A stretch of DNA of 64,000 nt from Acinetobacter lanii (GCF_011578285.1 NZ_CP049916.1:186001-250000), one strand, 5' to 3'; positions 39,807 through 50,602 are shown, numbered from the stretch's first letter. A program made the numbers and translations. The notes: generated from the letters alone by a model not told the origin.

Positions 39807-40250
39807 GTTGAATACTCATAATGTGAACTTGTTGGCGTTATTTTTAGCAAAGTTGATTTTGGTTGTAAACAAAAAATAGACAAACAACTTAAAAAATATA
39901 CAATTATTTTTCAAGTATTTGAAATTTATAAATAATATGATGGTTATTATTATTTAGTTTGATTTAATAGTTAAAATATATGAAGAGTAAAACTAAATAA
40001 TATATCTCATGTTTAGTTATTCTGAGATTAAAATTTAGACAAAATCAATAATAGCTTGAGTTTCTTATGACAGCGTGCGCTTATTGATAAAAGTATAATG
40101 AAACTAAAACAATGTACAAACGCAGACTGAGGTGATCACCATTCAACAGGATGTTGTAATTATCCATTACTTTGTGCTGTTGAATATGTACCGTCATTTA
40201 TACCGTCAACATTTCGAACCTATGCGCGATTTAAAGTATTTTTAGGCAAC
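39807..40250. other. Gene-free AT-rich region between small secreted gene and tRNA-Ser
   Basis: About 440 bp with no convincing ORF or hairpin; it must hold the promoter of the 58-residue protein. Confidence 0.4.
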
Positions 40251-40283
40251 AAAAAAGGTTTAATTCATGCGAATTAAACCTTT
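40251..40283 (-). terminator. Terminator of tRNA-Ser
   Basis: Perfect 13-bp stem AAAGGTTTAATTC / GAATTAAACCTTT with ATGC loop; on the minus strand followed by TTTGTTGCC. Confidence 0.85.
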
Positions 40284-40314
40284 CTGTACTGCTTGGCATG
40301 CAGTTTTTAAATTC

Positions 40315-40405
40315 TGGCGGTGAGAGAGGGATTCGAACCCTCGATACGCTATAAACGTATACACACTTTCCAGGCGTGCTCCTTCAGCCACTCGGACACC
40401 TCACC
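40315..40405 (-). tRNA. tRNA-Ser (anticodon GGA)
   Basis: 91 nt with encoded CCA and the long variable arm of class II tRNAs (TATACG...CGTAT region). Acceptor GGTGAGG / CTCTCACC-type pairing; the anticodon loop CTGGAAA gives GGA; the T loop TTCGAAT is normal. Confidence 0.95.
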
Positions 40406-40529
40406 AAGGCGACGGATAATAACCAAAAAAAACCGCTCTGCCAAGCTGAAACAATTGATTTAAAGAAAAAGTTTTAACGCAGTGCTATGATGACGGAAAA
40501 ATACTGTCTAATTTGTTGAAGACGTTTAT

Positions 40530-42410
40530 ATGCAAAGCAATGCAAAAAAAGCCGCCTTACCAGCGATTACCTTAGCTGCCCTTGGGGTGGTGTTTGGTGA
40601 TATTGGGACCAGTCCTTTGTATGCATTACGTCAATGTTTTTTGACGGCTCATATTGCAATTACTGAGGCGACCGTTTTAGGCATCTTATCACTCATTTTT
40701 TGGTGCATGATGCTGACCATCAGCTTCAAATATGTCACTGTGATTATGCGTGCTGACAACAACGGTGAAGGCGGGATTATGTCATTATTGGCACTCAATA
40801 TGCGTTCTACACGCATTGCCGATAATAAAAAAATCTACCTCATTGCACTTGGCTTTATCGGCGCATCACTGTTCTTTGGTGATGGCATTATTACCCCTGC
40901 AATATCCATTCTCTCTGCCATTGAAGGCTTAAGTATTGCTACACCCATGTTTAATCAGTGGTTATTGCCACTTGCGATTGGTATTCTGACCGGCTTATTC
41001 ATTGTGCAACGTCACGGTACGGGCACAATGGGAAAATTTTTCGGTCCTTTAACCCTAGTTTGGTTTTTATCCATTGGGATTTTAGGACTCTGGAGCATCA
41101 TGCAAACCCCATTTGTACTGACCATGATCAGTCCACATTGGGCGTTTAATTTTGTGGTGCATCAACCTTATGTAGCATTTTTAACCATGGGTGCAGTCAT
41201 CCTGACCATTACCGGGGGTGAAGCGCTATATGCAGATATGGGACACTTTGGACGTTTGCCCATTAAATTGGCATGGTTCACCGTAGTGTTGCCTTGTCTA
41301 CTGCTCAATTATGCGGGGCAGGGGGCATTATTGTTGCGTGATCCTGCGGCACTTGAAAATCCATTCTATATGCTGATTCCAGAATGGGCACTCTATCCAA
41401 TGATTGGTTTGGCGACAGCGGCAGCGGTGATCGCTTCCCAAGCCGTGATCACGGGGGTGTTTTCAATGGTCAATCAGGCCATTCAACTGCGTTATTTACC
41501 TCGTTTAACCGTGTTACATACCTCCGATGTTGAACAGGGGCAGATTTATGTGCCCTTCATCAATTGGGTGCTGTTTGTATCGGTCGTGATTCTGATTTTA
41601 CTGTTTGAAAACAGTGCCAATTTGGCCAGTGCCTATGGTGTAGCAGTGACCATGACCATGCTCTGTGGCACCATTTTAATTGCCATTTTGGCCTATGGTT
41701 TTTGGCGTTGGCCGATGTGGAAAGTGGCGTTGTTTGGCGTGCCACTGTTGCTCATTGATTTGGTCTTTGTCGGTTCAACCTCACTGAAAATTCTCGGTGG
41801 TGGTTGGGTGCCGATCTTGATTGGTGCAATGGTCTATACCATTTTAATGACGTGGAAAGATGGTCGAGAAATTGTGTTGAATCGCCTCCAATCTGACACC
41901 TTGCCTTTGGATGTGTTCATTAAAAGCGTCAGCATGAGCAATGAAACACCGATTGTCCCGGGTGATGCGATCTTCCTGACCGGTACGCCGAATGTGGTGC
42001 CGCATGCGATGTTGCACAACATTAAGCACAATAAGGTTTTACACGAGCGTAATATCATGGTCACAGTCATTACCCGTGATATTCCTTTTGTACCTGAAAA
42101 TGAGCGCATTCAAGTGGAAAAATTGGATGAGCGATTCTTCCGAATCTTTGTGTATTACGGGTTTAAAGATCAGCCGAATATTCCTGCCGCATTAGAGAAA
42201 GCCTATGCGCAAGCAGATGCTGAATTTAATATGATGAGTATTAGCTTCTTTATTTCTCGAGATCGTTTGATTCATACCGTGGGTGATGGAATGGCGCCGT
42301 GGCGTGAAAAATTATTTATTTCCATGCAACGTAATACCAGTCCGGTGAGTGACTTCTACCAAATCCCGCCCAATCGTGTGGTTGAAATGGGTAGTCAAAT
42401 TCAAATTTAA
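40530..42410 (+). CDS. kup: Low-affinity potassium uptake protein Kup
   Basis: Protein of 626 aa, full length for the KUP/HAK/KT family. The N-terminal signature [20 protein letters not shown] is diagnostic. About 12 TM helices fill residues 10-430 (for example [37 protein letters not shown]), followed by a cytoplasmic domain of ~190 residues. It imports K+ with protons. It is monocistronic and ends at a strong terminator. Confidence 0.97.
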   Translation: MQSNAKKAALPAITLAALGVVFGDIGTSPLYALRQCFLTAHIAITEATVLGILSLIFWCMMLTISFKYVTVIMRADNNGEGGIMSLLALNMRSTRIADNKKIYLIALGFIGASLFFGDGIITPAISILSAIEGLSIATPMFNQWLLPLAIGILTGLFIVQRHGTGTMGKFFGPLTLVWFLSIGILGLWSIMQTPFVLTMISPHWAFNFVVHQPYVAFLTMGAVILTITGGEALYADMGHFGRLPIKLAWFTVVLPCLLLNYAGQGALLLRDPAALENPFYMLIPEWALYPMIGLATAAAVIASQAVITGVFSMVNQAIQLRYLPRLTVLHTSDVEQGQIYVPFINWVLFVSVVILILLFENSANLASAYGVAVTMTMLCGTILIAILAYGFWRWPMWKVALFGVPLLLIDLVFVGSTSLKILGGGWVPILIGAMVYTILMTWKDGREIVLNRLQSDTLPLDVFIKSVSMSNETPIVPGDAIFLTGTPNVVPHAMLHNIKHNKVLHERNIMVTVITRDIPFVPENERIQVEKLDERFFRIFVYYGFKDQPNIPAALEKAYAQADAEFNMMSISFFISRDRLIHTVGDGMAPWREKLFISMQRNTSPVSDFYQIPPNRVVEMGSQIQI

Positions 42411-42426
42411 TTTGAAATTTACCTAT

Positions 42427-42460
42427 AAAAAAGCCAAGGCTCATGTCCTTGGCTTTTTTT
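42427..42460 (+). terminator. Terminator of kup
   Basis: Stem AAGCCAAGG / CCTTGGCTT with 7-nt loop, extended by A and T runs. Confidence 0.9.
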
Positions 42461-42551
42461 ATGTTTTGTTTTATTCAATCTTGGAACAAAGCCCTGACTG
42501 AATTGCGGTTAAAGATCTATAGGACATCGTGATTCTTAAAGATTGCTCTGC

Positions 42552-42917
42552 TTAATTGGTCGGATCAACATTCTCAGCATCATTGGACAGCTGTTGAGGT
42601 GCTTCAGATAAATTCTCTGCTTGAGGGGGAGTGGCAGGCTGAACAGCTTCGGGATTAGCTGTAGGCGCAACTGCTTCAGGCGGTGTTATATTCGCTATTG
42701 ATGTAGGCGCTGCGTTGGCATCTCCTAGCAATTTCACCTGACCACTCGACACCAAGTCATTGAGTGAACCGGGTTGACCATTCACAGTCGTGGTCACTTT
42801 GACTTTAGATAAACTTTCTAGTGTTTCCCCAGCTTGAACAGGAGGCTCAGCAAATGCTGAAACAGAAGCAAAAGATAATCCTGTCATTAAACTTAAAGCT
42901 AAAAATTGAGTACGCAT
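42552..42917 (-). CDS. Secreted proline/alanine-rich protein, unknown function
   Basis: Protein of 121 aa with a Sec signal peptide (FLALSLMTGLSFASVSAFA cut before EPP) and a good ribosome site (CGGAG). A short ordered part (ESLSKVKVTTTVNGQPGSLN) is followed by an acidic, Pro-, Ala- and Gln-rich tail that is likely disordered. There is no cysteine or anchor. I recognise no family. Confidence 0.72.
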   Translation of the reverse strand: MRTQFLALSLMTGLSFASVSAFAEPPVQAGETLESLSKVKVTTTVNGQPGSLNDLVSSGQVKLLGDANAAPTSIANITPPEAVAPTANPEAVQPATPPQAENLSEAPQQLSNDAENVDPTN

Positions 42918-43307
42918 AATTGACTCCGATGTTTTATTTAATTTGAAAAAATCATGTCAATCTTTAAAACTCGCTGATGGGTTAGCGATGGGAAGATGAC
43001 GCTTGAAATGGATTGGATAATAAAAAATGCATTGAATTGCTGAAAATGTCAGCATTTAAGATGCCATAGTTTAGAAAAGGCTTTCCACTAGAACTACGCA
43101 AAGTCATCTATAGTTATTCGAAACTGCTGTATAAGGACAACATTTTGTTACTTAAATTTAGTGCAAAAATCAGCACAATTGTAGAAGATTTATTCACTTG
43201 AAAATTCACTTGATATACATCAATCTGAATGCTTGTTAAGCTATTTTGTCGTCGATTATTCATACAGCATTTCGCCAAGATAATAGTCGAAACATAATTT
43301 AGAAAAA
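42918..43307. other. Gene-free region between secreted protein and nuclease genes
   Basis: About 390 bp holding divergent promoters. No gene, strong hairpin or clear regulatory site was seen. Confidence 0.4.
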
Positions 43308-44411
43308 TTGGATATCACTCGATTGAGCAATTTAGCGGTTAAAAGTATTTTAGGTCTTGTCGCAGCAGGTGGTTTTGCACTGAGCTTTGGACAAGAGGGC
43401 ATCTCTCAATATATTCCTTTTAGCAGTTCGAGCAGCAATTCGACCTGCTTAAAGCAGTTTTATCGTGAACAACCGCCGGTTTTAGTCAAAGAAAAATTAC
43501 AGAAAAATACCTACCCACTGTGTTTTAACGGTTTTAACGTGATGTATTCGGGGGTTTCTAAAACCCCCTTGTGGACCGCTGAATATTTATCGGTGCAGCG
43601 TTTGAGTCAGAAGATTGCGCGTGAAGACAGCTTCCATGAAGAGTTACAAGTCAGCGCCAGTGATCGTGCCACTTTGGCGGACTATAGAGGCTCAGGCTAT
43701 GACCGAGGTCATATGTCGCCAAATGCGGATATGCCCACCAAAGAAGCCCAATTTGACAGTTTCTCACTGGCCAATATGGTGCCCCAGTCACCCAAAAATA
43801 ATCAGCAAGTATGGCGTGAGCTTGAAGAAGCCACTCGTGCCATTGTGACCAAGCAAAAGCAAGATGTGTATGTGGTGACGGGTCCGGTATTTTCGGGTAA
43901 AAAGCTCAAGACCATTGGCAAGGGGGTGATTGTCCCGAGTGCTGTGTTTAAAGCGGTCTATTTACCTAAAAATGGCATTGTAGGGGTGTATTACGCACCA
44001 AATGACAATTCATTGCAGGTCAAAGTGATCAGCGTCTGTGAATTAGAGGAAATGGTGGGCATGAATGTGTTCCCGCAATTAACCTCAGAGCAGAAGCGCA
44101 ATACTTACCAATTGCCCTTGAAAGCCTCGCAGGTTAAAGCCAATAAAACCATAGAGTATTCACATTGGGATGCAGAAAGTCAGTGTGCAGTCGATATTCC
44201 ATCCGATCAGATTAAAGCCTTACAAAAGAAATTTGTCGCGCCTAAATCGATGTCGACGACAACCACAACTTCAAGCAGTACCGCCACTGAAAACAACACA
44301 GCAAACAATCAAAGCACTCAGTCGCATGAGGAGAACAGTTCTCCACAAGCACAAGTGATGGAATCCTTATTGGACGCGTTGCTAAAATTTTTGATGAGTT
44401 TGTTTAAATAA
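43308..44411 (+). CDS. DNA/RNA non-specific endonuclease (NUC1/EndA family)
   Basis: Frame of 367 codons from TTG 43308; the start is uncertain. A hydrophobic segment near residues 12-30 (VKSILGLVAAGGFALSFG) acts as signal or anchor, so the enzyme is periplasmic or secreted. The catalytic motif is DRGHMSPNADMP (the DRGH His is the general base), followed by SLANMVPQSPKNNQQVWREL with the metal-binding Asn. The C-terminal ~70 residues are a Ser/Thr/Gln-rich low-complexity tail ending in a hydrophobic MESLLDALLKFLMSLFK segment. It may degrade extracellular nucleic acid or process DNA in uptake. Confidence 0.88.
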   Translation: MDITRLSNLAVKSILGLVAAGGFALSFGQEGISQYIPFSSSSSNSTCLKQFYREQPPVLVKEKLQKNTYPLCFNGFNVMYSGVSKTPLWTAEYLSVQRLSQKIAREDSFHEELQVSASDRATLADYRGSGYDRGHMSPNADMPTKEAQFDSFSLANMVPQSPKNNQQVWRELEEATRAIVTKQKQDVYVVTGPVFSGKKLKTIGKGVIVPSAVFKAVYLPKNGIVGVYYAPNDNSLQVKVISVCELEEMVGMNVFPQLTSEQKRNTYQLPLKASQVKANKTIEYSHWDAESQCAVDIPSDQIKALQKKFVAPKSMSTTTTTSSSTATENNTANNQSTQSHEENSSPQAQVMESLLDALLKFLMSLFK

Positions 44412-44480
44412 CAGGTGCAGACAGGGGCTTGGACGTATTATATTTTGCAGCATAACAACCACAATTTTTGAGAAAATAAC

Positions 44481-44726
44481 ATGTTCAAGCCTTTTGTTGG
44501 TGGGACTGAATCGCATGCCATTCATGACCTGACCTTAGAAAATGATCTAGATCGTATTAATGTGTATGGCAATTTACAGATCACCAAAGATCAAGCCGGT
44601 CTAGCGGCGGCCAAAGCCTTACAAGCGTATTTGAATGAGATTGTCAGTGCTTTAGAACAGGATAAAGCGCTGCCTGAAGCGATTGAAACACCAGATGAAA
44701 ACGAAGTTGAAAATCCATTTCTATAA
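44481..44726 (+). CDS. Conserved-looking small protein of unknown function
   Basis: Protein of 81 aa, acidic and helical (DQAGLAAAKALQAYLNEIVS), no signal peptide. It follows the nuclease gene after 70 bp and ends 35 nt before a terminator. I do not recognise a family. Confidence 0.72.
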   Translation: MFKPFVGGTESHAIHDLTLENDLDRINVYGNLQITKDQAGLAAAKALQAYLNEIVSALEQDKALPEAIETPDENEVENPFL

Positions 44727-44760
44727 CATCGCATTGTTCTAAATGTGATGAAATGCTGAG

Positions 44761-44790
44761 AAAAAAGCCTGCATATTGCAGGCTTTTTTA
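44761..44790. terminator. Bidirectional terminator between the 81-aa gene and aqpZ
   Basis: Perfect stem AGCCTGCA / TGCAGGCT with TAT loop, A run on the left and T run on the right, placed between convergent genes. Confidence 0.9.
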
Positions 44791-44822
44791 TGCGTGGTTA
44801 ATATTAAGATGGGTTCAGCCGT

Positions 44823-45512
44823 TTATTTAGGTTCGTTGGCAAAGCCTTTATAGATTAATGCTCCGATTATTGCACCGACAATTGGCGCAATCCAGAATAC
44901 CCAGAGTTGCTGTAAGGCATCGGTTGCGGCAAAGAAGGCCACACCGGTACTCCGTGCAGGGTTAACTGAGGTATTGGTCACTGGAATACTGATTAAATGA
45001 ATCAAGGTTAAAGCCAAACCAATCGCAATCGGTGCAAAGCCCGCAGGAGCACGTTTGTCGGTAGAACCCATGATCACAATCAGGAAGAAAGCTGTCAGTA
45101 CAATTTCAATGATGATCACTGAGCTAAGCGCATATTTGCCTGGGGATAAATCCCCATAACCATTGGTGGCAAAACCGCCAGTGGTGGTAAAGCCAGCTTG
45201 ACCTTGAACAATCAGATACAGCACAAATGCCGCAGCGGTTGCACCGATCACTTGCGCAATAATATACGGAAGCAAATCTTTGGCATCAAAACGCCCACCG
45301 ACCCATAAACCTACGCTGACCGCAGGATTAAAATGTCCGCCTGAAATATGACCTAGAGCATAAGCAGCGGTGAGTACGCTAAGACCGAAAGCAAGCGCAA
45401 CCCCTGCAAAGCCAATACCGAGTTCTGGGAAAGCAGCAGCCAATACCGCACTACCACACCCTCCGAAAACGAGCCAAAAAGTCCCTAAAAATTCAGCCAT
45501 ATATTTATTCAT
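44823..45512 (-). CDS. aqpZ: Aquaporin Z
   Basis: Protein of 229 aa with six TM helices and both aquaporin boxes: [17 protein letters not shown] and [15 protein letters not shown]. The F and H residues and Arg after the second NPA (NPAR) match a water-selective channel rather than a glycerol facilitator. AGGAA precedes the ATG. Confidence 0.95.
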   Translation of the reverse strand: MNKYMAEFLGTFWLVFGGCGSAVLAAAFPELGIGFAGVALAFGLSVLTAAYALGHISGGHFNPAVSVGLWVGGRFDAKDLLPYIIAQVIGATAAAFVLYLIVQGQAGFTTTGGFATNGYGDLSPGKYALSSVIIIEIVLTAFFLIVIMGSTDKRAPAGFAPIAIGLALTLIHLISIPVTNTSVNPARSTGVAFFAATDALQQLWVFWIAPIVGAIIGALIYKGFANEPK

Positions 45513-45621
45513 TGTTATTCCTATTCGATTTATATTTTTAAAATTTAATGATTCTTAAAATGTGAATCCGGTTTACACAACCACTTTATTGATGTTGTGG
45601 TGCTTGTATTTTAATCTGTTT

Positions 45622-46665
45622 TTAAGTTTTGTCTTCATTAGGCGATGAGCTGTCTTTCGCTTGATGTCTGTGCTTGATTCGCCATTGTTGTGGCGTCATG
45701 CCCATCCATTGTTTAAATGCCCGCTGAAAAGCACTTTGTTCCGAATAACTCAGCAACAAAGCGATCTCTTGTAAGCTCAAATAAGGATCTTGTAAATATT
45801 GTATTGCCAACAGTTGGCGTACCGCCTGAACCCGTTGCTGATAGGTGGTGTGTTGCTGTTTTAAATGCCGTTGCAGTTGGCGTACCGACAGGTTGAGTTG
45901 AGCGGCAATGGTGTCGATCTGATAACGATTCTTCTGTAAGCCCAATAAAATAGATTGTTGCAGCCGTTCATCCAATTGGGTGCTATTGGGTAGTTGATCT
46001 AACAACGCGTTGGCTTGTTGCAGCAGTAATTTTTGTAAGGTCTGGTCGGCTTGCTTAATGGGAGTTTGTAGAAACTGTAGTGGAAAAAGGATCTGTACTG
46101 TAGGCTGTGAAAATCTCACTTTACAATGAAAAAAACCTTCATACAGGGCAACATTTTTTGGGGCAGGATATTTGAAATGCACTTCATGAATGACAAGTTG
46201 ATCGACTTGCAGATACAACCTCAAAAATTGCACCAATAAGGCAATGGCGATTTCATCGGTGATTTGTGTGGTCAAATGAACTGGAAGTTCATCCCAACGT
46301 ACCGCTAAATGTTCACCCACTAGATCAATCTTTAAGGGTGAACCATCGTAAATCAAACGATGTAAATCGTGATAACGTGTCAGCGCTTCCGCTAAGGTGT
46401 CACAAGACAACGCAATATAGGCAATAATCCCCAAATGCTTAGGTTCCACATAGCCAGCAATGTCTAAACCTAAAGCCGGGCTATGACCACATTGTTGAAT
46501 TTCATTGAGAATTTCTCGCCAGAGACTAAAATCAAAACGCTCGGCTTGTTGCACATTCGCCAAAGTAGCAGGAATCTCGAGCCCTTTACACGCACAATAA
46601 TGATAGAGCAGTTGCCCGAGTCCGCCATAGACGGAACCTGAATAGTCTTTAAGTGGTGCTGTCAT
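45622..46665 (-). CDS. AraC-family transcriptional regulator
   Basis: Protein of 347 aa from ATG 46665 (the frame runs on to a TTG at 46686). The N-terminal ~200 residues form an Arabinose_bd-like sensing domain seen in the OruR/ArgR type (HLGIIAYIALSCDTLAEALT). The C-terminal AraC DNA-binding domain has two HTH motifs: IDTIAAQLNLSVRQLQRHLK and SLQEIALLLSYSEQSAFQRA followed by FKQWMGMTPQQWR. The target may be the divergent hydroxylase-like gene at 46914. Confidence 0.9.
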   Translation of the reverse strand: MTAPLKDYSGSVYGGLGQLLYHYCACKGLEIPATLANVQQAERFDFSLWREILNEIQQCGHSPALGLDIAGYVEPKHLGIIAYIALSCDTLAEALTRYHDLHRLIYDGSPLKIDLVGEHLAVRWDELPVHLTTQITDEIAIALLVQFLRLYLQVDQLVIHEVHFKYPAPKNVALYEGFFHCKVRFSQPTVQILFPLQFLQTPIKQADQTLQKLLLQQANALLDQLPNSTQLDERLQQSILLGLQKNRYQIDTIAAQLNLSVRQLQRHLKQQHTTYQQRVQAVRQLLAIQYLQDPYLSLQEIALLLSYSEQSAFQRAFKQWMGMTPQQWRIKHRHQAKDSSSPNEDKT

Positions 46666-46913
46666 GGGACTCTTTTTTATTTTCAATTTGATTTTTTCAA
46701 GAATCGTTTAGATTACTCGCTTATCTCAAGTCTGAACATACCTAATCTTAGATGGACGAACCATGTAAAATTAAACCTCCAATGCTGAACCTCATCTATT
46801 GAGATCAATGTCGTGATTTGTCAATGAAATAAAAATAAATGGTCAATCATGTTAAATAGCGTTCGGCTATATTAAAGCTCATAAGATTGAAGAATAAAGA
46901 GTGAGCAATTCAG

Positions 46914-47522
46914 ATGTTAAAAGGATTTTTAATCGGATTGGTGTTTGCCAATGGTTTTGAATGGGTGGCACATAAATATATTTTGCATGGCACGCATCGC
47001 ACAGGACAACCACGTTTTAGCCCGATACCACGTAGTATGAAGTCGCATTGGGCACATCATCGGGAAGTACGCACTGCAAGCTTCCATGATGTGGGTTATG
47101 TTGAAGGTATTTCTAATTGGCGCACTAAAAATGAAATTGTATCTTTAGCCATTGTCGCAGGGGGGGCGAGTTTAGCGTTTTATCCGATCTCTAAAGGCAT
47201 GGTATTGGCATCACTATATAGCGCTGGCAATTATTATTATATTCACCGCCGTGCGCATTTAGAGCCTGAGTGGGCGAAAGGCAAAATTCCGTGGCACTAT
47301 GATCATCATATGAATGCCAATCAGGATGCCAATTGGTGTGTGACTAAACCGTGGTTTGACTATTTACTTGGGACTCGAGTCATTTCATCTGCCGATTTAC
47401 AGGAGAAAAATCCTTTGGGTATTGCTTTGCCTAAGCCACTGTCGATATGGCTGAGCGACAAAGTCAATCGGGTTTTTCCGGCCAAGTGGGTTGAACAGCC
47501 TCAGACATTAACAACACAATGA
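46914..47522 (+). CDS. Fatty acid hydroxylase / sterol desaturase superfamily protein
   Basis: Protein of 202 aa. Histidine clusters for a di-iron site are present: HKYILHGTHR, SHWAHHREVRT, IHRRAHLEPEW and WHYDHHMNANQDANW. Hydrophobic segments at the start and at about 80-105 anchor it in the inner membrane. The superfamily oxidises lipids; the substrate here is unknown. It is divergent from the AraC regulator. Confidence 0.87.
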   Translation: MLKGFLIGLVFANGFEWVAHKYILHGTHRTGQPRFSPIPRSMKSHWAHHREVRTASFHDVGYVEGISNWRTKNEIVSLAIVAGGASLAFYPISKGMVLASLYSAGNYYYIHRRAHLEPEWAKGKIPWHYDHHMNANQDANWCVTKPWFDYLLGTRVISSADLQEKNPLGIALPKPLSIWLSDKVNRVFPAKWVEQPQTLTTQ

Positions 47523-47590
47523 GCATATTAAGTTCTCAACCACTCCTATTTGAAAAGCTTGGGTTTATTTTGGGTGTATTCTTCGGGCAT

Positions 47591-47617
47591 AAAAAAGAGG
47601 TCATTTGACCTCTTTCT
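47591..47617. terminator. Bidirectional terminator between hydroxylase-like gene and hisF
   Basis: Stem AAAGAGGTC / GACCTCTTT with ATTT loop and A/T runs on both sides, between convergent genes. Confidence 0.85.
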
Positions 47618-47644
47618 TCAATAGCGTATTTGAATAGTGCGCTA

Positions 47645-48403
47645 TCAAAGACGCATTTCAATGCCTTGTGCTGCCAAATACTGTTTCGCTTCTGGAATGG
47701 TGTGCTGACCAAAGTGGAAAATAGACGCAGCCAGTACAGCATCTGCACCGCCTTGTAAAATACCATCAGCCAAATGCTGTAGATTCCCGACACCGCCTGA
47801 AGCAATGGTTGGAATCGTCACGCGGTCATTAATTTGACGCATCAATTTTAGGTCATAGCCAGCTTTGGTGCCATCGGCATCCATTGAAGTAATCAACAAT
47901 TCGCCTGCGCCGTATTCCGCCATTTTCACAGCCCATTCAATCGCATCAATGCCGGTTTCTTTACGCCCGCCATGGGTAAAAATTTCCCATTTATTCTCAG
48001 CAGTACGTTTGGCATCAATTGCGACCACGATGCACTGTGCACCAAAGCGTTGAGACGCTTCTTGCACAAATTCAGGGTTATAAATCGCGGCTGAGTTGAT
48101 GCTGACTTTGTCTGCACCTGCATTGAGCAATAAACGGATGTCTTCCACTTTACGTACGCCACCACCGACAGTTAGCGGTACAAATACGCTTTCTGCCATA
48201 CGTTCAACGGTACGGTAAGTAGTATCACGACCATTCGATGTCGCAGTGATATCTAGGAAGGTAATTTCATCGGCACCTTGCTCATTATATCGGCGTGCCA
48301 CTTCAACAGGATCACCTGCATCACGGATATCCAAAAACTGAACACCTTTCACCACTCGACCATTATCTACGTCAAGGCAAGGAATAATACGTTTAGCAAG
48401 CAT
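47645..48403 (-). CDS. hisF: Imidazole glycerol phosphate synthase subunit HisF
   Basis: Protein of 252 aa from ATG 48403 (GGA upstream); a TTG at 48415 lies in the ribosome site. TIM barrel with the catalytic Asp in [18 protein letters not shown] and the phosphate-binding [14 protein letters not shown] and [16 protein letters not shown]. With HisH it makes IGP and AICAR in histidine synthesis. It lies about 7.8 kb from hisA, with unrelated genes and an IS in between. Confidence 0.97.
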   Translation of the reverse strand: MLAKRIIPCLDVDNGRVVKGVQFLDIRDAGDPVEVARRYNEQGADEITFLDITATSNGRDTTYRTVERMAESVFVPLTVGGGVRKVEDIRLLLNAGADKVSINSAAIYNPEFVQEASQRFGAQCIVVAIDAKRTAENKWEIFTHGGRKETGIDAIEWAVKMAEYGAGELLITSMDADGTKAGYDLKLMRQINDRVTIPTIASGGVGNLQHLADGILQGGADAVLAASIFHFGQHTIPEAKQYLAAQGIEMRL

Positions 48404-48516
48404 AATTTTTTCCAAAAATAACAGCCGATTATGAAACTTCCCGCCTTAGGTGCTACACCTTGCTAGTGGGAGCGGGTATTCTATCAAAATTATGTAAGTT
48501 TTATCGCAGGTTTTCT

Positions 48517-49467
48517 ATGTCGGTCTATACCACTTTGACTTTAAAGGAAGTTCAAGATTTTGCAGCGCCTTATGGCTTAAAAATCGTGGACTTGATTCCA
48601 ATTCAAGGCGGTATTCAAAATACCAACTACTTTATTGTCGGTGAAAATGATCAACAATTTGTACTGACCATTTTTGAAGAAATGGATGAACAAGGTGCAG
48701 GGGAGTTGGTACCGGTGCTTGAGCATTTGGGCAAACAGGGGCTTGCTGTACCTGTTCCACTGACTCACAGTGGTCGTGCGATTCAAAGTTTAAAAGACAA
48801 ACCTGCACAAATTGCACCGCGTTTAATCGGCAAACATCCGATGCCATCGAATATTGAGCAAGTCAAAGAAATTGCCATTGCTCAAGCCAAGATCCATGTG
48901 GCATTACAAGATTTCCCACTTGAACGTGCTTCATACCGCAATCATGATTATTGGCTCAGTGTGGCAAAGAGCATTAAGCCGACATTGAATCCTGCCGATA
49001 CAGTGCTACTCAATAATCTGCTCGGTCTCTATGACGCCTTAACTGCCATGTATCCAAACCGTCCTAAAGGCTTTATTCACTCAGATTTGTTCCGTGACAA
49101 TACCTTATTTGAAGGCGATCAGCTCAACGGTATTTTAGATTTTTATGAGTTAAATAAAGATGAATTACTGTTTGATATTGCGATTACCATCAATGACTTC
49201 TGCACCGAATATCCAGACGTGCATCTCAATGAAGCCAAAGCTCAAGCGTATTTAGAATCCTATGAAAGCGTGCGCCCACTCACTTCAGATGAGAAAGCCT
49301 GTTTAGAGCTTTACTTAGCAATGGCAGCAGGACGTTTCTGGATGATGCGCTTACAAGTGGCACAGAAAAATGCGGAATTGGGGCGTACCGGGGGCGATAT
49401 TTTGCAAAAAAATCCGGATGAGATGCGTAATATGTTGGTAGAACGATTAAAATTCGTCACTGCTTAA
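48517..49467 (+). CDS. thrB: Homoserine kinase (ThrB, APH-fold type)
   Basis: Protein of 316 aa from ATG 48517; the frame begins 19 codons earlier without support. It is of the choline/aminoglycoside-kinase fold found in Pseudomonas-type ThrB: IQGGIQNTNYFIVG (nucleotide loop), GFIHSDLFRDNTLF (catalytic Asp) and GILDFYELNKDELLFDIA (metal-binding DFG-like Asp). It phosphorylates homoserine in threonine synthesis. It may be cotranscribed with the gene at 49495. Confidence 0.92.
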   Translation: MSVYTTLTLKEVQDFAAPYGLKIVDLIPIQGGIQNTNYFIVGENDQQFVLTIFEEMDEQGAGELVPVLEHLGKQGLAVPVPLTHSGRAIQSLKDKPAQIAPRLIGKHPMPSNIEQVKEIAIAQAKIHVALQDFPLERASYRNHDYWLSVAKSIKPTLNPADTVLLNNLLGLYDALTAMYPNRPKGFIHSDLFRDNTLFEGDQLNGILDFYELNKDELLFDIAITINDFCTEYPDVHLNEAKAQAYLESYESVRPLTSDEKACLELYLAMAAGRFWMMRLQVAQKNAELGRTGGDILQKNPDEMRNMLVERLKFVTA

Positions 49468-49494
49468 ACTTAAGACATTGAAATAGGAATAACA

Positions 49495-50124
49495 ATGCGC
49501 GATCAGGGTCGATTAGTAGAATGGTTTGATGATAAAGGTTATGGCTTTATTCAACCCAATGATGAAAGTAAAGGTCGCGTGTTTTTACATATTAAGGATT
49601 TTGCTCGTCCCGGTCCGCGTCCCATTAACGGTTGTGCCTTAGAGTACATCGTGCAATTGGATGGGCAGGGGCGGTATAAAGCCAAGCAAGTGACCTATTT
49701 AAAAGCCTCACAAACCCAAAAGGCTCAGCCACTCAAACATAATAAAAATATAAAACAGAAGCCTACAAAGTTACAGCCGATGCAAATCGCAGCAATCATC
49801 TATATCGTGGGTTTAGCATTGTTGACATTTACAGGGTATCTAAATTCGATGTTGCTATTAGTGATTAGCATTATTAATGCGATCACCTATTGGATGTATG
49901 CACAGGATAAAGAAGCTGCGCAATTGGGCAATCGCCGTGTGCCTGAAAATACCCTGCACCTTTTGTCGTTTTTAGGGGGCTGGCCGGCGGCATGGCTCGC
50001 GCAACAACGATTACGACATAAAACACAAAAACAACCGTTTCGAAAAATCTATTTCTGTACCATAGTCTTTAATATACTGTTGATTCTTTGGCTGATTTCG
50101 CCTTTGAACCTGCTTAAAATGTAA
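49495..50124 (+). CDS. Cold-shock domain / DUF1294 fusion membrane protein
   Basis: Protein of 209 aa with AGGAA ahead of the ATG. The N-terminal ~65 residues are a cold-shock fold (GRLVEWFDDKGYGFIQPND, RVFLHIKDF with the RNP2-like core). A basic linker (about 70-95) leads to DUF1294 with three TM segments and the motif RRVPENTLHLLSFLGGWPAA. The fusion occurs widely in proteobacteria; its job is unknown, possibly a membrane-tethered nucleic-acid binder. Confidence 0.88.
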   Translation: MRDQGRLVEWFDDKGYGFIQPNDESKGRVFLHIKDFARPGPRPINGCALEYIVQLDGQGRYKAKQVTYLKASQTQKAQPLKHNKNIKQKPTKLQPMQIAAIIYIVGLALLTFTGYLNSMLLLVISIINAITYWMYAQDKEAAQLGNRRVPENTLHLLSFLGGWPAAWLAQQRLRHKTQKQPFRKIYFCTIVFNILLILWLISPLNLLKM

Positions 50125-50166
50125 AGTGCTTAAAATGTAAAATAGACTGACTTAAAAAGGATAAAA

Positions 50167-50559
50167 ATGAATTATTCAGTAGATCAAGATTCAAATCGAT
50201 TCCTCACCATTATTTTATATATCCTATATATCATTGCGATTTTCTCAGCAGGGATTTTGGCGCTTATTGCATTGCTGATTAATTACGCAAAACGTGATTC
50301 AGTGCGAGGTTCAATTTTTGAAAGTCATTTTACTTGGCAAATTCGCACCTTTTGGTGGTATCTGATTTGGAACATAATTGCTTTTATTCCCTTCCTGTTT
50401 TTATTTTTTACCGGTGAAAACGCAACAGCATTTGCAGGGGTAGCACTGGGTGCATCGACCTTCTGTATTGCGGTAGTGGGTTTGTCTTGGGTCTGGATTG
50501 TATATCGTGCGATTAAAGGCTTGATCAAAGTGAATGATAATCAGCCGATGTATCAGTAA
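50167..50559 (+). CDS. DUF4870-like membrane protein
   Basis: Protein of 130 aa with three or four TM segments (IILYILYIIAIFSAGILALI, FWWYLIWNIIAFIPFLFLFF, STFCIAVVGLSWVWIVYRAI). The pattern SIFESHFTWQIRTFWWYL between the first two helices is typical of small DUF4870-type membrane proteins. AAAAGGA precedes the ATG. No function is known. Confidence 0.8.
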   Translation: MNYSVDQDSNRFLTIILYILYIIAIFSAGILALIALLINYAKRDSVRGSIFESHFTWQIRTFWWYLIWNIIAFIPFLFLFFTGENATAFAGVALGASTFCIAVVGLSWVWIVYRAIKGLIKVNDNQPMYQ

Positions 50560-50573
50560 TACACAGGTGGTGA

Positions 50574-50602
50574 GAAAAGGGTGGTGATGACCACCTTTTT
50601 TT
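50574..50602 (+). terminator. Terminator of the DUF4870-like gene
   Basis: Stem GGTGGT / ACCACC with a GATG loop and a long T run. Confidence 0.8.
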